A DNA stretch of 64,000 nt from CAVONV01 sp963697355 (GCA_963697355.1 CAVONV010000005.1:5991-69990); one strand, 5' to 3'; counted from the first letter of the stretch, positions 18,120 to 26,986 are shown. Notes: generated by a model not told the origin, from the sequence alone. Translations and numbers: made by a program.

Positions 18120-19538
18120 TCATACAACCAGCTTCTCCGAATCCACGCGGTTTGTGGCACGTCCACGACCGGGAAAACTCTCGGAGTGCCACTCGCTCAC
18201 GAGGGCCAATCCGGCTGCGACAAGTAGGCCGATGATGACCGCCGCCGCCAAGAACACCCTCTTTTGCGGCCAGATGGCTTTGAGAGGAACGGCTGCCCGC
18301 TGGAGCACACTGATGCCGGCCATTTTCTGAAGGTCCATCTCCACCGACAATCGGGCTTCCTCGAGTTTCTTCAAATAGGACTGGTAATTTGCTTCATCAC
18401 TGTCACGCTGCCGGATAAGATCGCGAAGTTGCTTGTTCCGAAGCGGGAGCAGTTTCAGACTTTCTTCCAGGTTGGAGAGCTCTTTGTCGAGTCCGACCCG
18501 TTTCGCCATCTCCTCGCTCAATAGCGCCGTAGCCTGAATGATGTCTACCTGAACTTCCATTTGGACTTCGAACCTGCCGGAGTTGACGCTGTGGCGTAAT
18601 ACCTCCCCCTGTTCGAGGAGAAAATCGTCCACCAGTTCGATCTGTTTCCGAAGACTGACCACTTTGCGGTTGCTTTCCTGGTACGTCGCGAGCAAGCGTT
18701 CTTCCTCGAGGCGCAACTCGAGCAACTGGGATTTGGCCCGGTCGATGATCTCGTTTCGCTCGGAATACAGGAAAGGACCTTCCGCCAGGCCGTCCAACTG
18801 CTCATTCATGGTAGACAGTCTTTGTTGCAGCCCGGCGATCCGGTTGACGGTTTCGGAGAGAGACACCTTGGTCTCGGCCTGCCTGCGAAGCAAGAGCTCG
18901 AGCTGTTGATCGAGCCCCAGGATTTGGTTTTCCGCCTGGAAGGTCCTCAACGCCTCTTCAGATTCGTCGAGCTTGTTACGGTAAGCTGCAACTTTTTCTT
19001 CCAGAAAAGAAGTTGCCTGAGGATCGCTGAAGGCCTCCAAATGCTTTTCGGTGAAGAGCTCGACGGTCTTGTTGGCTACGCTGGCTGAAATCTCGGGATC
19101 GGGATGCTGGAAAGAAACATGAATGACGTTCGAATCGGGAAGTCCTTGCACGAAGAGGTTCTCGGAGAAAGACACGACGGCTCTCCGAAGTGCCAGATCT
19201 TGCGGGGCGATAGTGTCCAGCGCGGGATAGAGAACGGTGGGGCCCAGTTCGCGAACGACTGTTTCCGCCAGATCTCGGCTATTCAGAATCCCGATCTCGG
19301 CGTTGATAATCGCCTCACGGTTACGTTCAACGAGGGTGTCATCGCGACCCACTTCGGGGCGGTATAGATAGTGTCGACCGAACCTGACCAGAAGCACGGA
19401 AGTGGCCTCGTAGATCGGCGTCAATGCGAGAACCGTCAGCGTGCAGGCAAGCACCGTGGCCACAAACGCGACGGCCATCTTCTTACGATGCTTGATGAAG
19501 ATTGTCAGCAAGTACTGGAGGTCAATATTGCTCTGCAT
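18120..19538 (-). CDS. Polysaccharide chain-length determinant (Wzz/GumC-like, no kinase domain)
   Basis: 472 residues from the ATG at 19538. A start at 19586 is also open and has a GAGG 9 bases before it, so the start is not certain. The N terminus (IDLQYLLTIFIKHRKKM plus TM helix) and the second TM near the C terminus (FLAAAVIIGLLVAAGLALV), preceded by a Pro-rich segment (AAVPLKAIWPQKR), define a Wzz-domain protein. The long middle region (residues 160-400) is a coiled coil. Unlike Wzc/CpsD it has no C-terminal tyrosine-kinase ATPase, and no separate kinase or phosphatase gene is nearby. First gene of the minus-strand operon. Confidence 0.87.
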   Translation of the reverse strand: MQSNIDLQYLLTIFIKHRKKMAVAFVATVLACTLTVLALTPIYEATSVLLVRFGRHYLYRPEVGRDDTLVERNREAIINAEIGILNSRDLAETVVRELGPTVLYPALDTIAPQDLALRRAVVSFSENLFVQGLPDSNVIHVSFQHPDPEISASVANKTVELFTEKHLEAFSDPQATSFLEEKVAAYRNKLDESEEALRTFQAENQILGLDQQLELLLRRQAETKVSLSETVNRIAGLQQRLSTMNEQLDGLAEGPFLYSERNEIIDRAKSQLLELRLEEERLLATYQESNRKVVSLRKQIELVDDFLLEQGEVLRHSVNSGRFEVQMEVQVDIIQATALLSEEMAKRVGLDKELSNLEESLKLLPLRNKQLRDLIRQRDSDEANYQSYLKKLEEARLSVEMDLQKMAGISVLQRAAVPLKAIWPQKRVFLAAAVIIGLLVAAGLALVSEWHSESFPGRGRATNRVDSEKLVV

Positions 19539-19689
19539 TGAATAGTCAAAACCCCTCTCATGATGGGTCTCTGGGGGAGAGAACATCCACGCCCTCGGGC
19601 TGCTAATGGCAGTGTTTCAAGGGCAATCCGAACATGATGCACCTGTGCGCCGCAGCGATATAGTTCTTGTGGCGGCTCACCGAGATGTA

Positions 19690-19703
19690 CACATGCTGAT
19701 GTG
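19690..19703. promoter_or_regulatory. Short palindrome near the EPS operon transcription start
   Basis: CACAT-GCTG-ATGTG, a 5-base perfect inverted repeat with a 4-base spacer. It lies about 20-35 bases downstream of the predicted transcription start of the polysaccharide operon. The position suits an operator for a repressor, but the arms are short and could be chance. Confidence 0.3.
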
Positions 19704-19730
19704 AGCTACCTAGAAAGGTTGGGTTAGTCA

Positions 19731-19759
19731 CTAATACTAGAGACGGGATACATTGTCAA
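19731..19759 (-). promoter_or_regulatory. Sigma70-like promoter of the polysaccharide operon
   Basis: On the minus strand TTGACA (19759-19754, perfect -35) is followed after exactly 17 bases by TATTAG (19736-19731, 4 of 6 to TATAAT). Transcription would begin near 19724 and run into wzz, leaving a leader of about 140-185 bases depending on which start is used. Confidence 0.6.
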
Positions 19760-20222
19760 GATCAAAAGCTCAAAAAGGCCATTGGATTTGCCGAGGAAGT
19801 GCTTACTTATCTTGGTGATGAGCGGAAGGATGGTCTACGGGCCAGGTATGCTCCTTCATCTGATCTGCGTGTCAGGATAACTCTGCCTCATGCCACTGCA
19901 CCGTGGGGATTTTCCACCAGTTTGCGCTGTCACCCAAAGAAGCCGGTTTTCTGTTGTTTCATCTCGGTGTCTCAAAGGTGTCGTGACGTTTTCGCCGGCG
20001 CCCGTCCGCGATGTTGGCACTAGAATCAGCTCCAGCGTCTAAGGCGAAATCTCGCCGAGCTTCGCCCATTTATCGGTTGGAGCGGAGCGAAGGCGGATAC
20101 CAGCTCATGAGGCATCGGCGTTGATTTGAAGCGGCTGGCAACTATAATGACCGCGTTCCGTTTGAGCTCTGTCTTCAACCCTGGAGAGGGAAGGACAAGA
20201 CGAAGTCGGGAGAGAAAGCAAA
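19760..20222. other. Intergenic region without convincing genes
   Basis: The only open frame (19799-20023, plus) has no start signal and no protein-like pattern. A GC-rich stretch at about 20030-20100 (ggcgaaatctcgccg, gcgaaggcgga) resembles words in the structured element at 20434-20567 and may be another copy of a dispersed repeat. Confidence 0.4.
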
Positions 20223-20408
20223 ATGAGAATGATGATGCGAAGGTATTTGCTCGGAGTCGTTGCGCTGATGCTTCCCAATGTCGTAGCGGGCAAAATGGCT
20301 GATATCGTTGCCGTTTCCGGAGACCCGTTGGAGGACGTTACCCTATTTGAGAATGTCGTCTTCGTTATGAAGGGTGGCGTGGTTTACAGGAACCAGCTCA
20401 AGAACTGA
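20223..20408 (+). pseudogene. Amidohydrolase remnant: signal peptide fused to C-terminal tail
   Basis: A 61-residue frame. The first 22 residues look like a signal peptide (MRMMMRRYLLGVVALMLPNVVA). They are followed at once by GKMADIVAVSGDPLEDV and ENVVFVMKGGVVYRN, which is the C-terminal end of imidazolonepropionase-like secreted amidohydrolases (usually over 400 residues). The entire metal-binding barrel is missing, so this is best read as a gene with an internal in-frame deletion. It may still be translated but cannot be an active hydrolase. Confidence 0.7.
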
Positions 20409-20433
20409 CGAGGAGCGCCTCGATTTCCTGTGG

Positions 20434-20567
20434 CGTCCGCCTGACCGCTGTCGAGCCGAGCTACCAGCCTCCGCCATGGCTACCGCTAGGTCTCGCCGTA
20501 GCGTCTCGTGAAGGCGGACGGCTAAGTCTTGCCGAAGCCGTTGGTCCTGGCACCAGGTCCCAACGGC
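20434..20567. repeat. GC-rich structured element with nested inverted repeats
   Basis: Two inverted repeats stand side by side. CGTCCGCCT (20434-20442) pairs with AGGCGGACG (20512-20520), with a 69-base interior. GCCGTTGG (20537-20544) pairs with CCAACGGC (20560-20567), enclosing an inner CCTGG/CCAGG stem. There is no T-run, so it is not a typical intrinsic terminator. It follows the amidohydrolase remnant and precedes a convergent GNAT gene. It may be a dispersed REP-like repeat or a structured RNA. Confidence 0.45.
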
Positions 20568-20626
20568 GGAGGCGGCCAGTCAAGCAGTCAGGAAAAGATG
20601 ACGCTGTAACCACGGGTGCGGATGGT

Positions 20627-21205
20627 CTATCCGTCGGGCCAATGGTCGGTCCTGTAGAAACCCTTCAACTCCCTGGACAGTTCGTCGAGGGTGCAGCTCA
20701 TGATGACCAAGGATTGGGCATTGCCGTTCATGTCCTTTATGTAGTCCGGCAGTACAGAGTCCACATGGAAGCCGAGCCTTTCGAAGGTTTTTCGGGCCCC
20801 CGTCTGAGGTGATGCCATTTTTGCTACGAGCTTTTCGACCCCTCGTTGGTGGGCGGCGCCGTAAAGGGCCTTGATGAGAAGCGCGCCAAGCCCCCGGCGC
20901 TGATAATCGTGTGCGACGATGGCGCGGATCTCTCCGGCGTGCCTGCTCCAGTCCTCTCTGGAAAACTCCAACGCGCCGTCCGCAACAATCTTGTCACCCA
21001 CGAGCGCAATGAGGCGATAGGTGCGGCCTTCCAAGGCATCCTTAATCCTCTGTTCGACGTTCTTCCGCTGGGTGACGTCAATCCTTAGATACCGCCGGTC
21101 CTCCGGAGGAAGTTCCTTGAAGAAGCGGAGAGAGTCCTCTACATCGTCCATCGTCGGTTCCCGCAAAATCACGGTAGTTCCGTATCTCAGCGCCTCGATC
21201 TTCAT
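20627..21205 (-). CDS. GNAT family N-acetyltransferase
   Basis: 192 residues from the ATG at 21205, which has a GGGGG ribosome site about 7 bases upstream. The domain covers the whole protein: VILREPTMDDVEDSLRFF at the start, strand 4 with RAIVAHDYQRRGLGALLIKAL (acetyl-CoA pyrophosphate loop RRGLG) and the terminal TFERLGFHVDS. The layout resembles small acetyltransferases found alone or attached to protein acetyltransferases. The acceptor is unknown. Monocistronic. Confidence 0.85.
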   Translation of the reverse strand: MKIEALRYGTTVILREPTMDDVEDSLRFFKELPPEDRRYLRIDVTQRKNVEQRIKDALEGRTYRLIALVGDKIVADGALEFSREDWSRHAGEIRAIVAHDYQRRGLGALLIKALYGAAHQRGVEKLVAKMASPQTGARKTFERLGFHVDSVLPDYIKDMNGNAQSLVIMSCTLDELSRELKGFYRTDHWPDG

Positions 21206-21394
21206 AATCAACCCCCAATCGCATCCGCCCGGCACCGGTGCAGATGAGAAAGTCCGTCCAAAGACAAATAAAGGAAAATAGCCAACACCGAGGGTAGCAG
21301 CCAAGTTCGGGCTCTTGACCTCAGGAATAAGAAATATACCGTCTGAGGCGAAAAAAAGGAAATTCTAGTAGGCCGAACATTTCAAAAGACCCCT

Positions 21395-22801
21395 TCAATG
21401 TTCGTTGGCCTTCTTGAGAATTTGGATCATGCCGTCCTTTTTCATCAAAGCCTCGATCTCGTGAATGGCCCTTGGAATATCCGAGGACAGGACTTCGCAG
21501 CCGTTCTCGGTGATGACGACCGTGTCCTCGAGGCGGATACCCACCTTCTCCTCCGGTTTGGGGATCTGAATGTCACAGGCAAAAACGAAGCCGGGCTGGA
21601 GCACTTCCTCCGGCCCCGTCATGGAGCCCATGACGTCGTGAACCGCCATCCCCACCGGATGGTTGTAGCCGCCCCATCGGACGATTCCCCTGAAGTTCCT
21701 GTTGGAGGGATCGGACAAGTCGATGCCTTGCTCGGTGAGATAATCTTCGACTTTCCTGCCCACCTCCGCGAAAGTAATACCGGGACGGTAGGTTCTCAGA
21801 CAGATTTCTCGGACCTCGTTTGCGAGCTCGTATAGCTCTTTCTGTCGTGGTGAGAATACACCGTTAGCAGGTATCGATGAGGAAAAATCGACTTTGTAGT
21901 GGTCGTAATCGGCACCTGCGTCCAAGATGAGGAAGTCGCCGTCTTGGAGCACTCGGTCGTGTTTGTGGTAGTGACCATAAGCGTGGTTCTTGTCTGACAT
22001 GATGATGGTGTTGAAGGCTAAATCATCGGCCCCCTCTTTTTTGCAGACATATTCGAATAACGCCGCGAGCTCATTCTCTTTGACGCCGACACGCGTCGAC
22101 TGAATGAAAGCCCTATGGGCCTTGGTGCCAATCTGGCCGGCTTTACGCATGACGGTGATCTCGGCCGGTGATTTGATCTTGCGCAGATTCCATATGATAG
22201 GGGAGCAATCCTTGACCGTTGCATGGGGGTATCTTTCTTTTAGCTTGTGCACGAACTGGAGCTCACGCGTGAGCCTGCCGTCCCATGGATTTAGAGTCAT
22301 CGTTTGTTGCTGGGCGTTGAACTTTTCATTGGAGTTTTCTCTGTACAGCTCCTCGGGTTTGAATTTAGTGTAGATCACGCCTGGCCGGTTGCTATACCGG
22401 TTGAGATGAGACGAAAAACGATTCCGTTCGAGCACTCTTTCGATTCCCGTTGCTTCCTGCGGATTTCGCACGAGCTCTAGATCGATGGCCTCCCCGTCCG
22501 CCTCGCGCTCAGTGATGGAGAAAAATATCAGCGATTCTTTGTTCGTGCCGTCCATGACCAAAACGGCGTCTGGGATCTCGACACCGGTGAAATACATGAA
22601 ATCATTGTTCTGGCGATATCCGAGTCCGCCATCGTGGGGCATGGCGCCAAGAATGACCGCGACTCCGTCCGGTATCTTTTCCATCAGGCGTAGGCGACGG
22701 GCGGCGTACTCAGACTTCTCGAAAGTGGCGCCCCACAGGGCGGTGCTCAGTCCTAACATGCCTAGTGCAGCATAAGAAAGGGTGCTGCTCATCTTCTTCA
22801 T
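21395..22801 (-). CDS. Secreted Xaa-Pro aminopeptidase-like metallopeptidase (M24B)
   Basis: 468 residues with a signal peptide (cleavage near ALWGA). The N-terminal creatinase-like domain (ARRLRLMEKIPDGVAVILGA, NNDFMYFTGVE) is followed by the pita-bread domain. Metal ligands visible: ILDAGADYDHYKVDF (two Asp), GGYNHPVGMAVHDV (His), GIRLEDTVVIT (Glu). The Glu usually found in the TVEPGLY motif is replaced: the aligned stretch reads FVFACDIQIPKP, so an Asp may take its place. The enzyme should remove N-terminal residues before proline in periplasmic peptides. It follows fadD by 20 bases on the same strand, so they may be cotranscribed. Confidence 0.87.
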   Translation of the reverse strand: MKKMSSTLSYAALGMLGLSTALWGATFEKSEYAARRLRLMEKIPDGVAVILGAMPHDGGLGYRQNNDFMYFTGVEIPDAVLVMDGTNKESLIFFSITEREADGEAIDLELVRNPQEATGIERVLERNRFSSHLNRYSNRPGVIYTKFKPEELYRENSNEKFNAQQQTMTLNPWDGRLTRELQFVHKLKERYPHATVKDCSPIIWNLRKIKSPAEITVMRKAGQIGTKAHRAFIQSTRVGVKENELAALFEYVCKKEGADDLAFNTIIMSDKNHAYGHYHKHDRVLQDGDFLILDAGADYDHYKVDFSSSIPANGVFSPRQKELYELANEVREICLRTYRPGITFAEVGRKVEDYLTEQGIDLSDPSNRNFRGIVRWGGYNHPVGMAVHDVMGSMTGPEEVLQPGFVFACDIQIPKPEEKVGIRLEDTVVITENGCEVLSSDIPRAIHEIEALMKKDGMIQILKKANEH

Positions 22802-22821
22802 AGTGTCACCCGCCCTCGTGG

Positions 22822-24498
22822 TTAACTTTGATGATGGGCTTCCTCACGCAACGCGCGTCGTAGAATCTTACCGACATTCGTCTTGGGGAGCTCGTCTCGG
22901 AACACGATATGTCTCGGAACCTTATAGGCCGTCAAGTTCTTCTTGCAGTGCTCGACAAGTGCTTCGGCTGAGAGACCCGGATCCTGCTTGACGACGAACA
23001 GCTTGACCGCCTCGCCACGACGAGCATCAGGAACACCCACGACGGCGGCTTCTCGGACACCGTCGTGCGCCGCAACGACCTCCTCCACCTCGTTGGGATA
23101 CACGTTGAAGCCGGATACTAGAATCATATCTTTCTTGCGATCCTCGATGTAAAAGAAGCCTCTCTCGTCCATGTGTCCGATGTCGCCTGTCCGGAGCCAA
23201 CCGTCCTTGCTGAGAACTTTTTTCGTTTCATCCGGATGGTTCCAGTAACTCTGCATGATCTGCGGCCCTCGCACGCAGACCTCCCCCGTCTCCTCGGGGG
23301 GAAGCAATGTCCCCTCATCGGTCTGGATGCTCATCTCTGTGGATGAGACGGGCAATCCGATCGATCCCGTATAGTGGGTGAAATGGAGGGGATTGATACT
23401 GGCTACCGGCGACGTTTCCGTCAGTCCATAGGCCTCGATAAGTGGGGCACCCGTCACCTCCTTCCAGCGCTCGGCGACGGTTCGCTGCACTTGCATTCCA
23501 CCCCCCGCCGCGAACTTGAGTGCGCTGAAATCGATAGCGTCGAATCCGGGCGTGTGGAGTAGCGCATTGAACAGGGTATTCACGCCGGTAATACAGGTGG
23601 ATCTCACCTTCTTGAGCTCTTTGATGAAACGCGGAAAATCCCTCGGATTGGTGATCAGGACATTGTGGCCACCGATCGCAGTGAAACAAAGGCAGTTCAC
23701 CGAAAGCGCGAATATATGATAGAGCGGTAGCGCCGTGATGATCACTTCCTTGCCGTGCTCCAAGGTAAGAACCGTCCATGCGACCACTTGAAGGATGTTG
23801 GCGACCATGTTTCCATGTGTGAGCGCTGCACCTTTGGCAACACCTGTCGTCCCGCCGGTATACTGAAGGAAGGCGATGTCCTCGTGGGTGATCCCGACAT
23901 CATCGAGCGTCATCGACGTCCCCTTGTCCAAGACCTTCCGGAACTTGACGGCATTGGGGATGTGCCAGCGCGGAACCATTTTCTTGATGTGCTTGACAGC
24001 CAAGTTGACCAGGGCAGATTTGGGAAACGGAAACAGGTCACCGATCTCGGTGGTGATGATCGTTTCCACCGGCGTGGTCGTAAGCACTTGCTCGAGCGTT
24101 CTCGCAAAATTTTCCAGGATGACGATAGCCTTCGCACCGGAATCTCGCAATTCGTGCTCGAGCTCTCGCGGTGTGAAAAGCGGATTCACATTTACTGCTA
24201 TCAGACCGGCCCGCAAGACGCCGAACAGCGCCACGGGATATTGCAGCAAATTCGGCAGCATGATGGCGACTCTGTCGCCTTTCTCGAGTCCTGCGACCTT
24301 CTGAAGATAGGCGCCGAAGTTTCGGCTTTGCTCCTCTATCTCGGCGTAGGTGAGAGTCACTCCCATGTTCGTATAGGCCGGCAAGGTCTTGTATTTGATG
24401 CAACTCTTTTCAAAAACGTCGACTAGCGAAGTGTACTGATGGATGTCGATTTCGGTGGGGACACCTTCTTGGTAGGCCTCGAGCCAGATCTTATTCAC
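22822..24498 (-). CDS. fadD: Long-chain fatty acid-CoA ligase
   Basis: 558 residues from the GTG at 24498, chosen because AAGGAGG lies 5 bases upstream and the protein then starts like E. coli FadD (NKIWLEAYQEGVPTEI). Similarity to FadD is evident throughout: NLLQYPVALFGVLRAGLIAVN, the P-loop YTGGTTGVAKGA, ITGVNTLFNALLH, EAYGLTETSP, GWLRTGDIGHMDE and the C-terminal ELPKTNVGKILRR with the catalytic Lys. It activates fatty acids to acyl-CoA with ATP at the inner membrane, for beta-oxidation or lipid synthesis. It is upstream of, and close to, the peptidase gene. Confidence 0.93.
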   Translation of the reverse strand: MNKIWLEAYQEGVPTEIDIHQYTSLVDVFEKSCIKYKTLPAYTNMGVTLTYAEIEEQSRNFGAYLQKVAGLEKGDRVAIMLPNLLQYPVALFGVLRAGLIAVNVNPLFTPRELEHELRDSGAKAIVILENFARTLEQVLTTTPVETIITTEIGDLFPFPKSALVNLAVKHIKKMVPRWHIPNAVKFRKVLDKGTSMTLDDVGITHEDIAFLQYTGGTTGVAKGAALTHGNMVANILQVVAWTVLTLEHGKEVIITALPLYHIFALSVNCLCFTAIGGHNVLITNPRDFPRFIKELKKVRSTCITGVNTLFNALLHTPGFDAIDFSALKFAAGGGMQVQRTVAERWKEVTGAPLIEAYGLTETSPVASINPLHFTHYTGSIGLPVSSTEMSIQTDEGTLLPPEETGEVCVRGPQIMQSYWNHPDETKKVLSKDGWLRTGDIGHMDERGFFYIEDRKKDMILVSGFNVYPNEVEEVVAAHDGVREAAVVGVPDARRGEAVKLFVVKQDPGLSAEALVEHCKKNLTAYKVPRHIVFRDELPKTNVGKILRRALREEAHHQS

Positions 24499-24677
24499 GA
24501 TTGCCTCCTTGTCAGCACCGAGTCGCGGGGCCGCACTGCCCATGCCCGAAAATGGCAGGGCGATATGGCGACCCGATTCTGGCATGGATGGCGGAGGGCG
24601 ACAAACGGCGTCATGAGAACGGGGTCATTGGCGAACCGTGGACGGCGACGGCCGCTCGCGAACTGGAGCATCTCGCG

Positions 24678-25604
24678 TCACCAGTCACTGTCACCCAGCA
24701 TCGCAATCCACTTGGCCTTGGGAAGGTCGTGGCAGAGTAGAAAAGTCTTGGGAGTTATCCTGAAAAAACCGTATTTCCAAAAGTTCAGGCCGACACACTT
24801 GCATTCCAATCTAGGCACGTCCCGAGCGCGGCAGTGTTCAACAACTTCCCTCAAGCATGGACGTGTGTGCTTAGTGGTGAAGAAATCGCAAATGGTGACG
24901 GAAGAATCCTCGAGCTCGAGAACGCAATAGCCGATTGGTTGCCCGCCTTCCCGAAACTCAAAGCAGGAGTACGTTTGTACGGGGTGATCGATGAAGCGCC
25001 AATTCAGGTAACTGGCCGAATGTCCGATCCGAGATGAAGTTCGCGCTGCCGCATGATTATGTTCATATCTCGATATACGGTGCAGTTCAATATGTCGGTC
25101 ACGGCCCAACAACAGATGGGCATAGGCTCGGGACGCCGTGTTTGCGATACCGGACGCTCGCCCCTTGAACGAGATCGGGAAAAACCACGTATCTATGGGG
25201 GCGACCAATCTCCAACCCATGTCTTTTGTGACTTTCTGGGCACGTTCGTTCGGGAAGGCGATGAGAGGGCCACCCGTTCGGTCCATCGCAAATTTCTTGA
25301 GTCGAGGAAAGAGCTTTTGACCTCTCACCTCCGGCAGAAAAAACAGATCAACGGCCTCATGTACGCCGACGAGCCCTGTTTCAATGCTGAAGATTTCTCT
25401 GGGTATGTAACCCTTTAACCCCACAATTCGACCGCTTTCGTTCTTTGCCAGAAAAAGACGCCCTTTGCCGGTGGGGTTGTTCATATACTTCCACCGGACC
25501 ACGAGACCACCTGCGTCACCCAGCCCGTTCTGGTGAAAAAACGCAATGACATCCGCAAGATCCTTTTCACCGGCCTCGCTAAATGTGAATTGCTGTTTGC
25601 TCAT
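24678..25604 (-). CDS. GNAT-like acetyltransferase, long form
   Basis: 308 residues from the ATG at 25604; starts at 25616 and 25628 are also possible and none has a strong ribosome site. The N-terminal third has a GNAT pattern: DLADVIAFFHQNGLGD, LFLAKNESGRIVGLKGYIP and FLPEVRGQKLFPRLKKFAMD, where the RGQKLF stretch is the acetyl-CoA loop. A second, less conserved half follows (SYLNWRFIDHP, GGQPIGYCVLELED). Such proteins are common near polysaccharide and lipid genes and may be FemAB/GNAT double-fold enzymes. Function is unknown. Confidence 0.65.
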   Translation of the reverse strand: MSKQQFTFSEAGEKDLADVIAFFHQNGLGDAGGLVVRWKYMNNPTGKGRLFLAKNESGRIVGLKGYIPREIFSIETGLVGVHEAVDLFFLPEVRGQKLFPRLKKFAMDRTGGPLIAFPNERAQKVTKDMGWRLVAPIDTWFFPISFKGRASGIANTASRAYAHLLLGRDRHIELHRISRYEHNHAAARTSSRIGHSASYLNWRFIDHPVQTYSCFEFREGGQPIGYCVLELEDSSVTICDFFTTKHTRPCLREVVEHCRARDVPRLECKCVGLNFWKYGFFRITPKTFLLCHDLPKAKWIAMLGDSDW

Positions 25605-25857
25605 CGTCTTACCCATTGTTTCAATCATACCGAAAAAAAACCATGGCGTCAGCACCCGCAAGATATCCCGCAGCCGAGTGATGGCGACAATCTCGGCACA
25701 GGCATCTGGATGCCCGTGATGGTCTGGATGTGGCTGATGATGCAGAGCCTCGTGCGGGGCGTCAGGTGCTCGCGGAAAGGGGTCTACCGTCTGCTGCTTG
25801 CTGCGAACAACTTAGGGCGTCTCGATGCCGATTGAGCGGTCAACACTCTTCAGGTGA

Positions 25858-25980
25858 CTATTTTTTTGCGATGAAACAAAACGACTCGATATGAACAACC
25901 TGTTGGACGTCGTAGTACCCTAGTTCGCTCAGTTTGTTTTCTACGTGATCTTCGTGATACCACTCGCGGCGAGGTGCAAC
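25858..25980 (-). pseudogene. C-terminal fragment of an unidentified protein (possibly methyltransferase)
   Basis: On the minus strand a frame ending at 25858 reads REWYHEDHVENKLSELGYYD and then VVHIESFCFIAKK before the stop. Composition and ending resemble the last strands of class I methyltransferases. No start exists before it runs into the divergently placed TPR gene. It is probably the stub of a gene cut off by a rearrangement. Identification is tentative. Confidence 0.3.
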
Positions 25981-25981
25981 C

Positions 25982-26986
25982 ATGACCGAATTTCGAGGGC
26001 GACGGGTCTCGTATTGGGCCGTCGTCGCAGCTATGGTAGCTATGAACTGCGCCCCTTCGCAAGAGGAGCCTGACGTGGTGGAACAAAATGAGCTTTCTCC
26101 TCTGGGGATACCTATGATTCCCCAGGAAGCAACGGCTGATGAAGCCGAACGGATACGCCGAGCGGATGAGGCGCTGGCCGCGGACCCTGATAGTGTCGAT
26201 CTGCTGATCGAAGCTGCGTTGGCTCGGGAAGATGTGTGGCGCTACAAAGAAGCCATCGAGCTCTATACGAAAGGCATTGTTGTTGCTCCCGACGACTACC
26301 GTTTTTACTTAGGCAGGGCACACCGGCTCATACGTTTGAGGCGATTCACCGAAGCGCTCGACGATCTGAATCGCTCCTTCGAGCGCGATCCTTACGGATT
26401 CAATACCGCCTATCTCCGCGGACTCGTTCACTACCTCCAAGGAGATTTCGAGGCGGCCGCTAACGAGTACGGTCGTTGCATGGCTTTGGCCCGGGACGAA
26501 GATGCTCTGGAGCTTGTGGCAAACGACAAGGTCCCGGGCGATCCACGGCACTGCATGTTGAATGCGACAGATGACCGAACGCGAGTCGCTATAACGGTCT
26601 GGCGGTATCGCGCACTAAGGCGTGCTGGACGTGACGAGGAAGCGGCCCGACTGCTGGAATCGGTGCCCGAGGGCCTGGTGTTGACGGATCCAGGGGCCGA
26701 CGAGTACCAGGGCAGCATCATCAAACCGGACAGCAACGAGCACTATTACCGGACACTCCTTTTCTACAAGGGGTACCTCACGGAGGCCGAAATCCTCGAC
26801 AAGGAAGAGCTCGGGGGACAGTGGTCAACAGTCGCATATGGTACTGCGGTTTTCCATCTTGTCGAAGGTCGTAAGGAACAGGCCGTTACGTTGCTGCAGG
26901 AGATTTCGAGCGAACCCTACTGGGCTCGGTTAGGGCATGTGGCGGCCGAGACGGACCTCATCCGGCTGGGATCTATCGAAGAGTAG
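25982..26986 (+). CDS. TPR-repeat (lipo)protein
   Basis: 334 residues. The N-terminal hydrophobic segment ends AMVAMNC (Cys23); the residue before Cys is Asn, so lipid attachment is likely but not certain. Residues about 55-200 contain tandem helical repeats of TPR type, for example ALAREDVWRYKEAIELYTKG, LGRAHRLIRLRRFTEALDDL and LRGLVHYLQGDFEAAANEYG. The C-terminal 130 residues have further helix pairs. Probably an envelope scaffold; partners are unknown. It stands alone and faces the ADOP remnant, with a hairpin between them. Confidence 0.75.
   Translation: MTEFRGRRVSYWAVVAAMVAMNCAPSQEEPDVVEQNELSPLGIPMIPQEATADEAERIRRADEALAADPDSVDLLIEAALAREDVWRYKEAIELYTKGIVVAPDDYRFYLGRAHRLIRLRRFTEALDDLNRSFERDPYGFNTAYLRGLVHYLQGDFEAAANEYGRCMALARDEDALELVANDKVPGDPRHCMLNATDDRTRVAITVWRYRALRRAGRDEEAARLLESVPEGLVLTDPGADEYQGSIIKPDSNEHYYRTLLFYKGYLTEAEILDKEELGGQWSTVAYGTAVFHLVEGRKEQAVTLLQEISSEPYWARLGHVAAETDLIRLGSIEE

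Noticed and set aside
19799..20023. Small plus-strand frame in the gap upstream of the polysaccharide operon
   Set aside because: No ribosome site and Cys/Arg-rich random-looking sequence.
25533..25835. 100-codon plus-strand frame overlapping the start of the GNAT-like gene
   Set aside because: Overlaps a better gene on the other strand and shows no recognisable pattern.
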